Origin: Curtobacterium sp. MCBD17_013
GTDB taxonomy: Bacteria > Actinomycetota > Actinomycetes > Actinomycetales > Microbacteriaceae
Assembly (NCBI RefSeq): GCF_003234565.1
Contig: NZ_QKTU01000002.1
Coordinates: 124,001 to 188,000 of the forward strand
Direction of reading: 5' to 3'
DNA length: 64,000 nucleotides
Notes under the pieces: generated by a model
Database searches by the model: none
The model's input: the letters and a program-made list of their open reading frames with translations, nothing else
Told to the model about the DNA's origin: nothing
Made by a program: the position numbers and the translations under genes
In this document: in pieces, positions 28,191 to 36,458 of the stretch
How the letters are laid out: every line of letters begins with the position of its first letter
Numbering within the stretch: position 1 is the stretch's first letter

Positions 28191-29789
28191 TCAGGCGAGT
28201 TCGATGAGCTCCGCGTAGTCCTTGTTCCAGTGGTCCTCGACGCCGTCGGGCAGCAACAGCACCCGCTCCGGACTGAGGGCCTCGACCGCACCCGCGTCGT
28301 GGCTCACGAGCACGACGGCGCCCTCGTACCCCGCCAGTGCGCCGAGGATCTCCTCGCGCGATGCCGGGTCCAGGTTGTTCGTCGGCTCGTCGAGCAGGAG
28401 CACGTTCGCCCCGGACACGACGATCATCGCCAGCGACAGACGGGTCTTCTCGCCGCCCGAGAGCACGCCCGCCGGCTTGTAGCCGTCGTCCCCGGTGAAC
28501 AGGAACGAACCGAGCACGCGTCGGGCCTCGGTCTCGGTGAGCGCCGGTGACGCCGAGACCATGTTCTCGATCACGGTCCGGTTGACGTCGATGTTCTCGT
28601 GCTCCTGCGCGTAGTAGCCGATGCGGAGGCCGTGGCCTGGCTGGACCTCGCCCGTGTCCGGGCGGTCGGCGCCCGCGAGGATGCGGAGCAGGGTGGTCTT
28701 GCCGGCACCGTTGAGGCCGAGGATGACGACCCGCGATCCCCGGTCGATCGCGAGGTCGACCCCGGCGAAGATCTCGAGCGACCCGTACGACTTCGAGAGC
28801 CCTTCGGCCATCAGCGGCGTGCGCCCGCAGGCGACCGGCGTCGGGAACCGCAGCTTCGCCACGCGGTCCTGCTCGCGGACGTCCTCGAGCCCGGCCAGGA
28901 GCTTCTCGGCGCGGGCCACCATCTGATGGGCGGCCGCCGCCTTCGTCGCCTTGGCGCCGAACCGGGCGGCCTGCTTCTGCAGCTCCCCCGCTTTCTTCTC
29001 GGCGTTGGCGCGTTCCTTGCGGCGCCGTTCCTCGTCCGCGACGCGCTGGCGCTGGTAGTGCTTCCAGCCCATGTTGTAGATGTCGATGACCTGGCGGTTG
29101 GCGTCGAGGTAGAAAACGCGGTTCACGACCTCGTCCACCAGTTCGACGTCGTGCGAGATGACGATCACACCGCCCGCGTACGTCTTGAGGTACTCCCGCA
29201 GCCAGACGACCGAGTCCGCGTCGAGGTGGTTCGTCGGCTCGTCGAGGATCATCGTGTCGGCCTCGGAGAACAGGATCCGCGCCAGTTCGATGCGCCGCCG
29301 CTGCCCGCCGGACAGCGTCTTCAGCTGCTGGTCGAGGATCCGGTCCGGCAGCGCCAGGTTCGACGCGATCGACGCCGCCTCCGCTTCGGCCGCGTACCCA
29401 CCGAGCGCGGTGAAGCGGTCGTCGAGTCGCGCGTACTTGGCCATCGCCTTCTCGGCGACGGCCGGGTCGCTGCTCCCCATGTCGAGTGAGGCGGCGCGCA
29501 GTCCCTCGACGATCTCGCCGAGTCCACGGGCGTCGAGGACCCGCTTGCGCGCCGTGTCCTCGGGGTTGCCGGACCGCGGGTCCTGCGGCAGGTACCCGAT
29601 CTCGCCCGAGCGGGTGATCTCGCCGCCGGTCGGCATGGTCTCGCCCGCCAGCGCCTTCGTCATCGTGGTCTTGCCGGCACCGTTCCGCCCGACCAACCCG
29701 ATCTTGTCGCCCTTGTCGACGCGGAAGGTCACGCCCTCCATCAGGAGGCGCGCTCCGACGCGGATCTCGAGATCGTGCACGGCAAGCAC
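28191..29789 (-). CDS. ABC-F family ATPase
   Basis: A 532-residue protein with two ABC domains and no membrane part. Walker A motifs are GRNGAGKTT and GLNGAGKTT, the signatures are LSGGQRRRIELAR and LSGGEKTRLSLA, and the Walker B motifs are ILDEPTNHLD and LLDEPTNNLD. A charged linker (~235-330) carries the long Arg/Lys/Glu helices of the P-site tRNA interaction motif region. ABC-F proteins act on the ribosome in translation control or antibiotic protection. The GTG at 29789 gives the usual length; an in-frame ATG at 29927 would add 46 residues of non-coding character. A leader of ~170 nt appears to precede it. Confidence 0.9.
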   Translation of the reverse strand: MLAVHDLEIRVGARLLMEGVTFRVDKGDKIGLVGRNGAGKTTMTKALAGETMPTGGEITRSGEIGYLPQDPRSGNPEDTARKRVLDARGLGEIVEGLRAASLDMGSSDPAVAEKAMAKYARLDDRFTALGGYAAEAEAASIASNLALPDRILDQQLKTLSGGQRRRIELARILFSEADTMILDEPTNHLDADSVVWLREYLKTYAGGVIVISHDVELVDEVVNRVFYLDANRQVIDIYNMGWKHYQRQRVADEERRRKERANAEKKAGELQKQAARFGAKATKAAAAHQMVARAEKLLAGLEDVREQDRVAKLRFPTPVACGRTPLMAEGLSKSYGSLEIFAGVDLAIDRGSRVVILGLNGAGKTTLLRILAGADRPDTGEVQPGHGLRIGYYAQEHENIDVNRTVIENMVSASPALTETEARRVLGSFLFTGDDGYKPAGVLSGGEKTRLSLAMIVVSGANVLLLDEPTNNLDPASREEILGALAGYEGAVVLVSHDAGAVEALSPERVLLLPDGVEDHWNKDYAELIELA

Positions 29790-29962
29790 AGCGGACGTCC
29801 AATCGGTTGGTGGGGTGGTCACAACGGTGTGCAGGCGGGGGTGGCCCGTAGGATCGAGGGGAACCCGGCTCCGGCGCCGCGCTCCCGACACAGGAGCGGA
29901 CCAAGGACGAGAACGCCCGGAGGCCATGGCGGATTCCGAGCGGCGCCCGCGACCACCGACCC
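29790..29962 (-). promoter_or_regulatory. Long untranslated leader of the ABC-F gene
   Basis: About 170 nt lie between the candidate -10 and the GTG start. Its length is notable because some ABC-F resistance genes carry attenuating leaders. I found no clear leader peptide or terminator/antiterminator pair by eye. Confidence 0.35.
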
Positions 29963-29968
29963 ATTCTA
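29963..29968 (-). promoter_or_regulatory. -10 element (TAGAAT) of the ABC-F gene
   Basis: TAGAAT on the minus strand matches TAnnnT. The -35 position (GTCAGG, 18-bp spacer) is weak. The hexamer overlaps the left 12-bp repeat that bounds the island, so the promoter lies right at the junction. Confidence 0.4.
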
Positions 29969-29976
29969 GGAGACTC
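29965..29976 (+). repeat. Left 12-bp direct repeat bounding the island
   Basis: TCTAGGAGACTC occurs here and again at 40603-40614 in the same orientation. The left copy adjoins the start of the accessory DNA; the right copy forms the ribosome-binding region of bioY. It is the expected form of an attL core or insertion duplication. Confidence 0.8.
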
Positions 29977-30169
29977 AGCGCTCCTTCCTGACGTGGCAGC
30001 CGACACCGGGCCTGCCAGGACTTTCCGTCCCAGAGCCGCGGCGTGTCTCATCAGCTCGGCTTTCGCCGCGTCCTCCGTACAACGTGAGGACGAAGCACTG
30101 GCATCGGGGAAGTTCCAGGTGATCCACCTTGTGGACAACAAGCAGGTCAGCGCGGGGGACGTTCCCGAC
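29977..30169. other. Island left end, no gene recognised
   Basis: This stretch has no recognisable gene. Open frames cross it on both strands but none has a family match, a ribosome site or consistent codon bias. It may hold the lost beginning of the integrase. Confidence 0.5.
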
Positions 30170-30490
30170 CGAGAAGGGCGCGTGGGCAGCGCTGGCACGT
30201 GTTCAGGTGGACATGGAGCAGGGACAGTGGGTTTTGATCCCGCGCTGGGCAAGGTGACGTTCCGGGAGCCCGCTGAGGCTGTCCTGGAGCCCGGTGCCGG
30301 TGACCTCTGGGCCAGCACCCTGGTCTCGTACCGGCAGGGATTGAAGTCGCTGGTGTGCCAGACGTTCGCGAACGAGCGCTTGTCGGCCATCACGGTGGAG
30401 GACGTGGACCGCTGGTGGAGCAAGCACCAGGACGCCGCTCCGGCCACGAAGAACACGTACATGACGCGTCTGCTGCTGGGAAACGTGACA
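30170..30490 (+). pseudogene. Tyrosine integrase remnant (N-terminal and core-binding region)
   Basis: Two frames together resemble a phage-type tyrosine integrase. One frame gives WAALARVQVDMEQGQW near 30190-30240, typical of the integrase N-terminal domain. The next frame continues from ~30245 with GKVTFREPAEAVLE, SYRQGLKSL, LSAITVEDVDRWWSKH and PATKNTYMTRLL, which match the SAM-like core-binding domain. The frame change near 30230-30245 shows a frameshift. The catalytic domain (R-H-R-Y) is absent: homology stops at ~30480 where an IS3 remnant begins. It cannot be active. Confidence 0.7.
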
Positions 30491-30497
30491 GTTGTGG

Positions 30498-30707
30498 TCA
30501 CGCCGCGAGGGCGACGGTGGTCTTCATGATGGTTTCGAACTCGAGGGCCGTCAATCGGCCGAGGCGGGCCTGTCGTCGTCGGTGGTGGTAGGTCCGCTCG
30601 ATCCAGGTGATGATCGCGATTCGCAGTTCTTCACGCGTGGCCCACGTGCGTCGGTTCAGGACGTTCTTCTGCAGGCGCGCGAAGAAGCGTTCGGTTCGTT
30701 TTGCGCG
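30498..30707 (-). pseudogene. IS3-family transposase remnant (3' end of orfB)
   Basis: About 65 codons of the C-terminal end of an IS3-family orfB: TERFFARLQKNVLNRRTW, then TREELRIAIITWIERTYHHR and LGRLTALEFETIM, to a TGA at 30498-30500. The upstream part of the transposase, including the DDE core, is missing, and a stop directly precedes it (30708-30710). No terminal inverted repeat is evident. It is joined on the left to the integrase remnant and on the right to the LacI gene. Confidence 0.85.
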
Positions 30708-31550
30708 TCAGGGATTAGTCGCTGGCGCTTTGGGTGTTCCTCCCGGGGTCTGCTGCACGGATGCTGCGGGACTCGGTTGAATACCCACCGAGGCTTGCTC
30801 AAGCGTTTCAAGTGCCCAGCGGACGAGCCGCCGCAGCTTCATGGGAGTTGCCATCGAATCTGGTATTGCGCATCCTGATGACTGCGACTCGCGGAACATG
30901 ATCACAGCGCTGTTCTCGGAAGCTTGTCTGCCTCGCTCAGGAAGCGCAGGAGTTCGGCTCCTCGAGTTCCCGAGAAGGAGATCGTCCACGTCCACCTCCA
31001 TGTCGACTGCGACACCGACCAACCGAGCCGCTTCCGCCAGAACTGCCCCTCCGGCCACCGCCTGGGGTAGTCGCAGCGTCACCTCCTCGATCCCGTCCTG
31101 CGTGGCCGCGATGACCACCGTGGGGATGCCATTTCGTTCAGGGTGACACGGGGCCGTCACCGAGGGTGAGGCCTGGAGGAGGATGCCCTCGACGATGCCG
31201 TCACCGCCGGCGGGGAGGACCGCCTTTTCGTCCTCCCGACCATGCGCGGTTTCCTCGATGACCACCCGTGTTCCTCGTTCTTGCGCTACTTCCAACACGG
31301 CGTGTGCCAATGCGGACGAGAACGGGACCCGGATGTCGGGGAGGACGAGGGCAATGATTCTCGTTCGTCCCGTCTTGAGACCGCGTGCGAGTGCGTTCGG
31401 GTGGTAGCCCAACTCATCGATCGCCCGCTGCACACGTTTTCTGGTCTGCGGACTGACCCCCACCGAACCAGTGACCACGTTGGACACCGTCTTCGCGGAG
31501 ACTCCAGCCCGGTCGGCGACGTCCCGCAGACGCGGCTGGCCCACGGCCAC
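30708..31550 (-). CDS. LacI-family regulator with aberrant C-terminal half
   Basis: 280 residues against the usual 330-340. The N-terminal part is a good LacI protein: helix-turn-helix RLRDVADRAGVSAKTVSNVV, hinge region NALARGLKTGRTRIIALVLP, and the start of the ligand domain to VEGILLQASP (~residue 135). After that it no longer follows the family and ends in a low-complexity tail that stops at the IS3 remnant. Another frame around 30910-30985 looks better than the annotated one, hinting at rearrangement or frameshift. The gene lies 20 bp downstream of the GH2 gene. It may bind DNA but probably not sense a sugar. Confidence 0.6.
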   Translation of the reverse strand: MAVGQPRLRDVADRAGVSAKTVSNVVTGSVGVSPQTRKRVQRAIDELGYHPNALARGLKTGRTRIIALVLPDIRVPFSSALAHAVLEVAQERGTRVVIEETAHGREDEKAVLPAGGDGIVEGILLQASPSVTAPCHPERNGIPTVVIAATQDGIEEVTLRLPQAVAGGAVLAEAARLVGVAVDMEVDVDDLLLGNSRSRTPALPERGRQASENSAVIMFRESQSSGCAIPDSMATPMKLRRLVRWALETLEQASVGIQPSPAASVQQTPGGTPKAPATNP

Positions 31551-31569
31551 GTCCCCGCCTCGCTGACCG

Positions 31570-33402
31570 TCACCGTCCAGTCACGGCCGCCCGGATCCGC
31601 TCGATGGCGACTTTCGGGCTTCGGTCGGCGTCGCAGAGTCCGTTGGTCTCCTGCATCGTGTCGGTGAGCTGGGTGTAGCAGGATCCGGCGAGGAACTGGC
31701 TCGCGCGGATCGCGTCGTAGAGCGCTGTGATTCGGGTGATCCAGTCGTCGCCGTCCGCTGCGGAGGTGTACCCCCAGGCGTCATCGCGGGGCGCACCGGG
31801 TTGGTAGTTGACGCCACCGAACTCGGTGAGCATGACTGGTTGGTCGGCCTCGATCGCACCGCCGACCAGGAGGCGACGTCCTGCGGGTCCCATTCCCCGG
31901 AGGAGGCGCGCCCGCGCCGTTTCGTCCGCGTACGTCGCCGCCAACACGCTGCCATCCCCTTCGTAGTCGTGCACCGAGAGGATGTCGGAGTTCTGGTGTT
32001 CCCAGCCGTCGTTCGAGACGACGGGGCGTGTGGGGTCGAGAGCGCGTGTGAGGTCGGTGAGCGCCCGCGAATACGCCTGCTGGGCGGTGTCCTCGGCGAC
32101 GTGTTGGATGCCCCAGGACTCGTTGAACGGCACCCAGGTGACGATGGAGGGGTGCGATGCGTCACGCTCGACGGCGTCGACCCACTCCCGCGTCAGTCGG
32201 CCAACTGCCCGTGGAGAGAATTCGTAGGCGCCGGGGGTTTCCGCCCAGACGAGGAGTCCGAGCCGGTCCGCCCAGTACAGGAACCGGGGGTCCTCGATCT
32301 TCTGGTGGATGCGGCAGGCCGTGAAGCCGAGGGCCTTGATCAGTTCCACCTCGTCGCGGTGAGCGAGAGGAGTCGGAGCGGCCAGATGGGAGTCTGGCCA
32401 GTAGGCCTGGTTCAACACGCTTCGCACGTTGTATGGGTGACCGTTCAGCAAGAACACTCCCCGGTCCACTCCGAGACTGCGAAGACCGAGGTACGAGCTG
32501 ACAGCGTCGATGATCGTGCCATCCGCGGTGCAGAGGGTGACCTGCGCGTCGATGAGGCGCGGATGCTCAGGCGACCACAGCAGTTCCTGCTCTGCCTGAC
32601 CGTTTCGCTGACGCGCTACCGGGACCGGCACGACTATCTCCTTGGCTCCCCTCGCAACAGCGGCGCCGCTCCAGCCCAATCCCTCGTCGTACTCATCCGA
32701 CCGCAACCTGATCTGCACCTGCGTTCCCTCTGGAATTGAACCTCGGAACCTGATGGTCACATCGGTCTGTGCGATGCCGTTGGGAGTCCAGCGTAGGTAG
32801 TCGATGGAGGCGCTGGGAACCGCTTCCAACCAGACCGTTTGCCAGATGCCGGTCGTACGGCGATACCAGATGGCATGAGGGTCTTCGTGCCAATCCTGCT
32901 TCCCCCGTGGCTGCGTGACATCAACGGGATCGTCCTCGGCGCGGACCACCAATCGGTGCTCGTGCCCGGTGATCAGGTGCGTGATGTCGAAGGAGAAGGG
33001 CGTGTGTCCGCCCTCGTGCTCGCCCACGAAGGCGCCGTCAATCCACACCTTTGCTCGGTAGTCCACTGCGCCGAAGTGGAGCAGCAGGCGTGTGCTGCTC
33101 GGTGTCCGGCCTGCTGCGTCGAGGTCAGAAGCGCTGATCTTCCGCTCGTACCAGATGACCGGATGGAAGCCGGGTTCGTCGATTCCAGAGGCGACTGATT
33201 CTGGTGGGAACGGTACGACGATCGTTCGGTGGGAGTTGATTCCGGACGCCCATCCGCTGCCAAGTCCCTCGTCTTCGTCGTCCGATCTGAAGGACCAGAC
33301 GCCGGTGAGGTCTGCCCACGCGGCGCGCATGAGCTGAGGGCGTGGGTACCGGCCGTCTTGGCGGGATGCCGTGGGGAGGACGCTCTGGTTCGTCGTGCTC
33401 AT
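31570..33402 (-). CDS. Glycoside hydrolase family 2 (beta-galactosidase/glucuronidase-like)
   Basis: A 610-residue GH2 enzyme. The N-terminal sugar-binding jelly-roll (~25-195) has YERKISASDL and the FGAVDYRAKVWIDG motif. An Ig-like domain follows (~200-310), then the TIM barrel with GFTACRIHQKIEDP. The acid/base is E428 in PFNESWG and the nucleophile E527 in MLTEFGGVNY. It lacks the long C-terminal domains of LacZ. There is no signal peptide, so it acts on a substrate already imported, consistent with the ABC importer upstream. The start overlaps the Gfo/Idh stop by 1 nt. Beta-galactoside, glucuronide or mannoside substrates are all possible. Confidence 0.9.
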   Translation of the reverse strand: MSTTNQSVLPTASRQDGRYPRPQLMRAAWADLTGVWSFRSDDEDEGLGSGWASGINSHRTIVVPFPPESVASGIDEPGFHPVIWYERKISASDLDAAGRTPSSTRLLLHFGAVDYRAKVWIDGAFVGEHEGGHTPFSFDITHLITGHEHRLVVRAEDDPVDVTQPRGKQDWHEDPHAIWYRRTTGIWQTVWLEAVPSASIDYLRWTPNGIAQTDVTIRFRGSIPEGTQVQIRLRSDEYDEGLGWSGAAVARGAKEIVVPVPVARQRNGQAEQELLWSPEHPRLIDAQVTLCTADGTIIDAVSSYLGLRSLGVDRGVFLLNGHPYNVRSVLNQAYWPDSHLAAPTPLAHRDEVELIKALGFTACRIHQKIEDPRFLYWADRLGLLVWAETPGAYEFSPRAVGRLTREWVDAVERDASHPSIVTWVPFNESWGIQHVAEDTAQQAYSRALTDLTRALDPTRPVVSNDGWEHQNSDILSVHDYEGDGSVLAATYADETARARLLRGMGPAGRRLLVGGAIEADQPVMLTEFGGVNYQPGAPRDDAWGYTSAADGDDWITRITALYDAIRASQFLAGSCYTQLTDTMQETNGLCDADRSPKVAIERIRAAVTGR

Positions 33403-34475
33403 CAGGCAGGTTCCTGTTCTGTGGGAGAGGTGACCGGTGCATCTGGCTCGACGGCTGTCCGCGCGCCGGTCTCGTGAGATTCGATTGCCCGTTGGGCGAT
33501 GAGGAGCGCTCGGCGTCCTGCCGATGCGGGGACGGGTGGCGGGGACCCAGCACGGAAGGCGGCGAGCATGTCGTCGACGTAACGGTCGAACGTCGCGTGG
33601 AAGCTGCGCGCTTCATCGTCGAAGTAGCCGGGCTGCCAGACGGACGCGGTTTCGTCGCCCACACGAGCGAGTTCAAGTGATCGGACTGTGTCGTGGATCA
33701 CCGCCCGTCCGGTCGTGCCGTTCACCTCGAGCAAATGGGTGTCTCGGTAGGCGTACGAACTGTCGTACGTGCCCAGCACCGTTCCGACCGCACCGTTGTC
33801 GAACTCGAGTGCCAACGCAACCGTGCTCCACGCGCTGTACGTCTTGTTCGTCATCTGCGCGGCGACGGAGGTGATCGGTCCGAGGAGGTGTTCGAGCATG
33901 TCGAAGGCGTGGCACTGCGTCTCGATGATGTTCTTGTGCGGCGAATCGCCAGGGTTTGCCTCGCCCCCGAAGCGCCAGGTGGCGAAAACAGGGTCACCGA
34001 TGCTGCCATTCTCGATCGCTCGTCGGGTGCGGCGGACGGGCTCCGCGTAGCGGTGGTTGAAGTCGATCGCGAAGAACGTGTCCTGCTCCGCCGCGGCAGC
34101 CAGCAACGTATCCGCCTGGTGGAGGTCGAACACGAGGGGCTTCTCAACCAGCAACGGGATGCCGTGCTCCAGTAGCCGCATCGTCGGTTCGAAGTGCTCC
34201 TCGTTGGGCAACGACACGCTGACCAAGTCGGGTCGTTCCGCTTCGATCATCCGGTCGATGTCCGTGTAGGCCCTCGCACCGAGGGTTGCAGCGGCCTTCG
34301 CCGTGCGGTCGGGGTGCCGTCCGACCACGGCGACGAGGTCCGTGTCCGCCCGTGCGGCGAACACGCGAGTGTGCTGGCGCCCCCAGCCCCCCGGTCCCAC
34401 CACCGCAACTCGGAGCGTGCTGGCGGAGCCGCTGCCACCGCGATCCCGACCCCGATGCGTGGTCTGCGTGTTCAC
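33402..34475 (-). CDS. Gfo/Idh/MocA-family oxidoreductase
   Basis: A 357-residue Gfo/Idh/MocA protein. The Rossmann start LRVAVVGPGGWGRQHTRVF binds NAD(P), and LLVEKPLVFD carries the family EKP motif with the catalytic Lys. The C-terminal alpha/beta domain includes QCHAFDMLEHLLGP, where the His is the likely second active-site residue. Members oxidise or reduce sugars, inositols and glycosides, some making 3-keto-glycosides. It is coupled to the MDR gene by ATGA (34472-34475) and to GH2 by a 1-nt overlap. That makes a sugar ring oxidation step likely. Confidence 0.92.
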   Translation of the reverse strand: MNTQTTHRGRDRGGSGSASTLRVAVVGPGGWGRQHTRVFAARADTDLVAVVGRHPDRTAKAAATLGARAYTDIDRMIEAERPDLVSVSLPNEEHFEPTMRLLEHGIPLLVEKPLVFDLHQADTLLAAAAEQDTFFAIDFNHRYAEPVRRTRRAIENGSIGDPVFATWRFGGEANPGDSPHKNIIETQCHAFDMLEHLLGPITSVAAQMTNKTYSAWSTVALALEFDNGAVGTVLGTYDSSYAYRDTHLLEVNGTTGRAVIHDTVRSLELARVGDETASVWQPGYFDDEARSFHATFDRYVDDMLAAFRAGSPPPVPASAGRRALLIAQRAIESHETGARTAVEPDAPVTSPTEQEPA

Positions 34476-35491
34476 GCCTCCTCCTGTTCGATGACGACCT
34501 TGCCGGTCTCGCCGGCCAGGAACAGCTCGAACGCCCTGTCGAGCTCCGTGACCGGCAGCCGGTGGGTGATCACTCGTGCGATGAAGTCCTGGTGTTCGCG
34601 GAGGAGTTCCAGGTTGCGCGGCAGGTCATCGAAGCGGAAGTACTCGCTACCGAGCACCGCGTGTTCGGGTGCGAGGAGGTCTCGTGACACGTCGAGCGTG
34701 ACCGTTTCACCGTGACCGACGCATACGAGCACCCCACGCTTGGCGAGGACGTCGAGCGCAGCGCGGCGAGCGACCTGCTTCCCGGAGGAGTCGAACGCGA
34801 CGTCCGGCTCACCGACCGTACGCATCGCAGCCGGGTCGGAGGCGTCGACGGGGATGCCGCCGAACGTCGCCGCGAAGTCGCGACGCCACGGGGACACATC
34901 GCTGATGTGCACCGGTAAGTCCGGACCGAGCAAAAGCTGTGACATCACCAGCAGGCCGAGTCCGATGGGTCCGGCGCCGGAGATGTAGACGGATTCGATG
35001 TCAGGCCGCAGCAGCTGCGCCCGTCCGATCGCGTGTCCGCTGGTGCCCATCACGTCGAGCAACATCGTCGCGGTGGTGAAGTCGATGTCGTCGGTGATGG
35101 GGAAGAAGTTGGTTTCGTGGACGATCTCGTACGGGCCGAAGCCCCCGTCGTCTGCAATACCCATGTCCGCCCGTTTGTTCAGACACTGGTTCGTCGCACC
35201 GAGGAGGCAGCTTCGGCAGCGGCCGCAGTAGTCCATGAGGAACACGACGCCGCGCGTGCCCAGGGGAACCGTGGTGCCTTCGCCGGTCCCGATGACGACG
35301 CCGGCCGTCTCGTGGCCGGGCACATTGTCCGCGCCGCCGTACCAGAAGTTGCGGTCGGTGCCACAGATCGCGTTCGCGCGAGGGGCGATCAGGAGCTCGC
35401 CCGCGCGCGGCTCCCGGTACCGATGGTCCACGAACTCGATCCGACCGTCGCCGCGGAAGAGGGGGGCCGGAGCGATGATCTCGCTGGTCAT
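34472..35491 (-). CDS. Zinc-type MDR dehydrogenase (sugar alcohol type)
   Basis: A 339-residue medium-chain dehydrogenase. The catalytic zinc region is AICGTDRNFWYGG with GHETAGVV, and a four-Cys structural site is CGRCRSCLLGATNQC. The nucleotide site is YISGAGPIGLGLL. In operon context it should oxidise a hydroxyl on the released sugar or aglycone. ATGA overlap couples it with the Gfo/Idh gene. The start ATG at 35491 is preceded by AAAGGA. It differs clearly from the alcohol dehydrogenase at 1578-2726. Confidence 0.9.
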   Translation of the reverse strand: MTSEIIAPAPLFRGDGRIEFVDHRYREPRAGELLIAPRANAICGTDRNFWYGGADNVPGHETAGVVIGTGEGTTVPLGTRGVVFLMDYCGRCRSCLLGATNQCLNKRADMGIADDGGFGPYEIVHETNFFPITDDIDFTTATMLLDVMGTSGHAIGRAQLLRPDIESVYISGAGPIGLGLLVMSQLLLGPDLPVHISDVSPWRRDFAATFGGIPVDASDPAAMRTVGEPDVAFDSSGKQVARRAALDVLAKRGVLVCVGHGETVTLDVSRDLLAPEHAVLGSEYFRFDDLPRNLELLREHQDFIARVITHRLPVTELDRAFELFLAGETGKVVIEQEEA

Positions 35492-35552
35492 GGAACGTCC
35501 TTTCGAGGATGGTGAGGGGTCGCGGAATCAGCTCAGCGAGCGGTTGAGTCAC

Positions 35553-36458
35553 TCACTGGCCGGCGATGCCCGTTGTGGCGATGCCGCGGATGATGTGCCG
35601 CTGGAAGAGCACGAACACGAGGATCAGCGGCAGCGCTGCGAGAATCGCCTCGGCCATCTGCAACGCGAAGATCACCCCATAACTCGGTGTTACGGTCTGC
35701 AACCCGACCGGCAGGGTCATGAGGTTGGGGTTGTTCGTGACGATGAACGGCAGCAGGAAGTTGTTCCACGCCCCGATGAACACGAAGATCCCGACCGCAG
35801 CGATGATGGGGCGACTGAGCGGCAGGATGATCTGGCCGAAGACCCGAAGCCGGCTCGCGCCGTCGACCCGAGCCGCTTCCTCCAGTTCCCGGGGCACGTC
35901 ATCGAAGAACCGTTTGAGCACGAACACCATGACCGGGGCGATTGTCTGCGGCAGGATGATGCCCCAGTAGGTATCGATCATGTGCATCGACCGCAGCTCG
36001 TCGAACAGCGGCACGATGAATATCTGGGTCGGCACCATGATCGACCCGACGGTGATCGCGAACAGGGTTCGACGGAACGGGAAGTCAAGGCGTGAGAACG
36101 CATACGCGCACAGTGTCGACACGATCAGGGTGATCACTGTGACACCGATCGACACGATCGCGCTGTTCGCCATCCACAACGGCACGCGCCCCGACTCGAA
36201 CAGCAGCCGGTAGGAGGAGAAGGTGTAGGCGTGGGCGGGGAACAGTGTCACCGGGCTCGCCGAGGCGTCCGTCTCCGACTTCAGTGAAGTGTTCAGGGCC
36301 CAGAACAGCGGCACCAACCACACCAAGGCGAGCACCGCCAGGCCGAGGTACGCGAAGAACGTTCCCGCATCGACTCGCCGGTGACGAGGCCGAGGCCGAA
36401 CGGTGACGTCGTGGAGGGGGCCCTGATCGGTGCGGTCATTGACGATGACGGCGCTCAT
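35553..36458 (-). CDS. Carbohydrate ABC transporter permease (MalG-like)
   Basis: A 301-residue CUT1 permease with six predicted helices, starting near FFAYLGLAVLALVWLVPLFWAL. The cytoplasmic coupling loop holds the EAA motif ELEEAARVDGASRLRVFGQI. It pairs with the MalF-like protein encoded just upstream (ATGA overlap, 36455-36458) to form the channel of a sugar importer. The ATPase is not in the island, so a shared multi-sugar ATPase (MsiK-like) elsewhere is probably used. Confidence 0.94.
   Translation of the reverse strand: MSAVIVNDRTDQGPLHDVTVRPRPRHRRVDAGTFFAYLGLAVLALVWLVPLFWALNTSLKSETDASASPVTLFPAHAYTFSSYRLLFESGRVPLWMANSAIVSIGVTVITLIVSTLCAYAFSRLDFPFRRTLFAITVGSIMVPTQIFIVPLFDELRSMHMIDTYWGIILPQTIAPVMVFVLKRFFDDVPRELEEAARVDGASRLRVFGQIILPLSRPIIAAVGIFVFIGAWNNFLLPFIVTNNPNLMTLPVGLQTVTPSYGVIFALQMAEAILAALPLILVFVLFQRHIIRGIATTGIAGQ

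Noticed and set aside
29790-29927. 46-residue N-terminal extension of the ABC-F protein
   Set aside because: Its composition is low complexity (Arg/Pro/Ser) and it lacks homology. The GTG at 29789 gives the usual family length.
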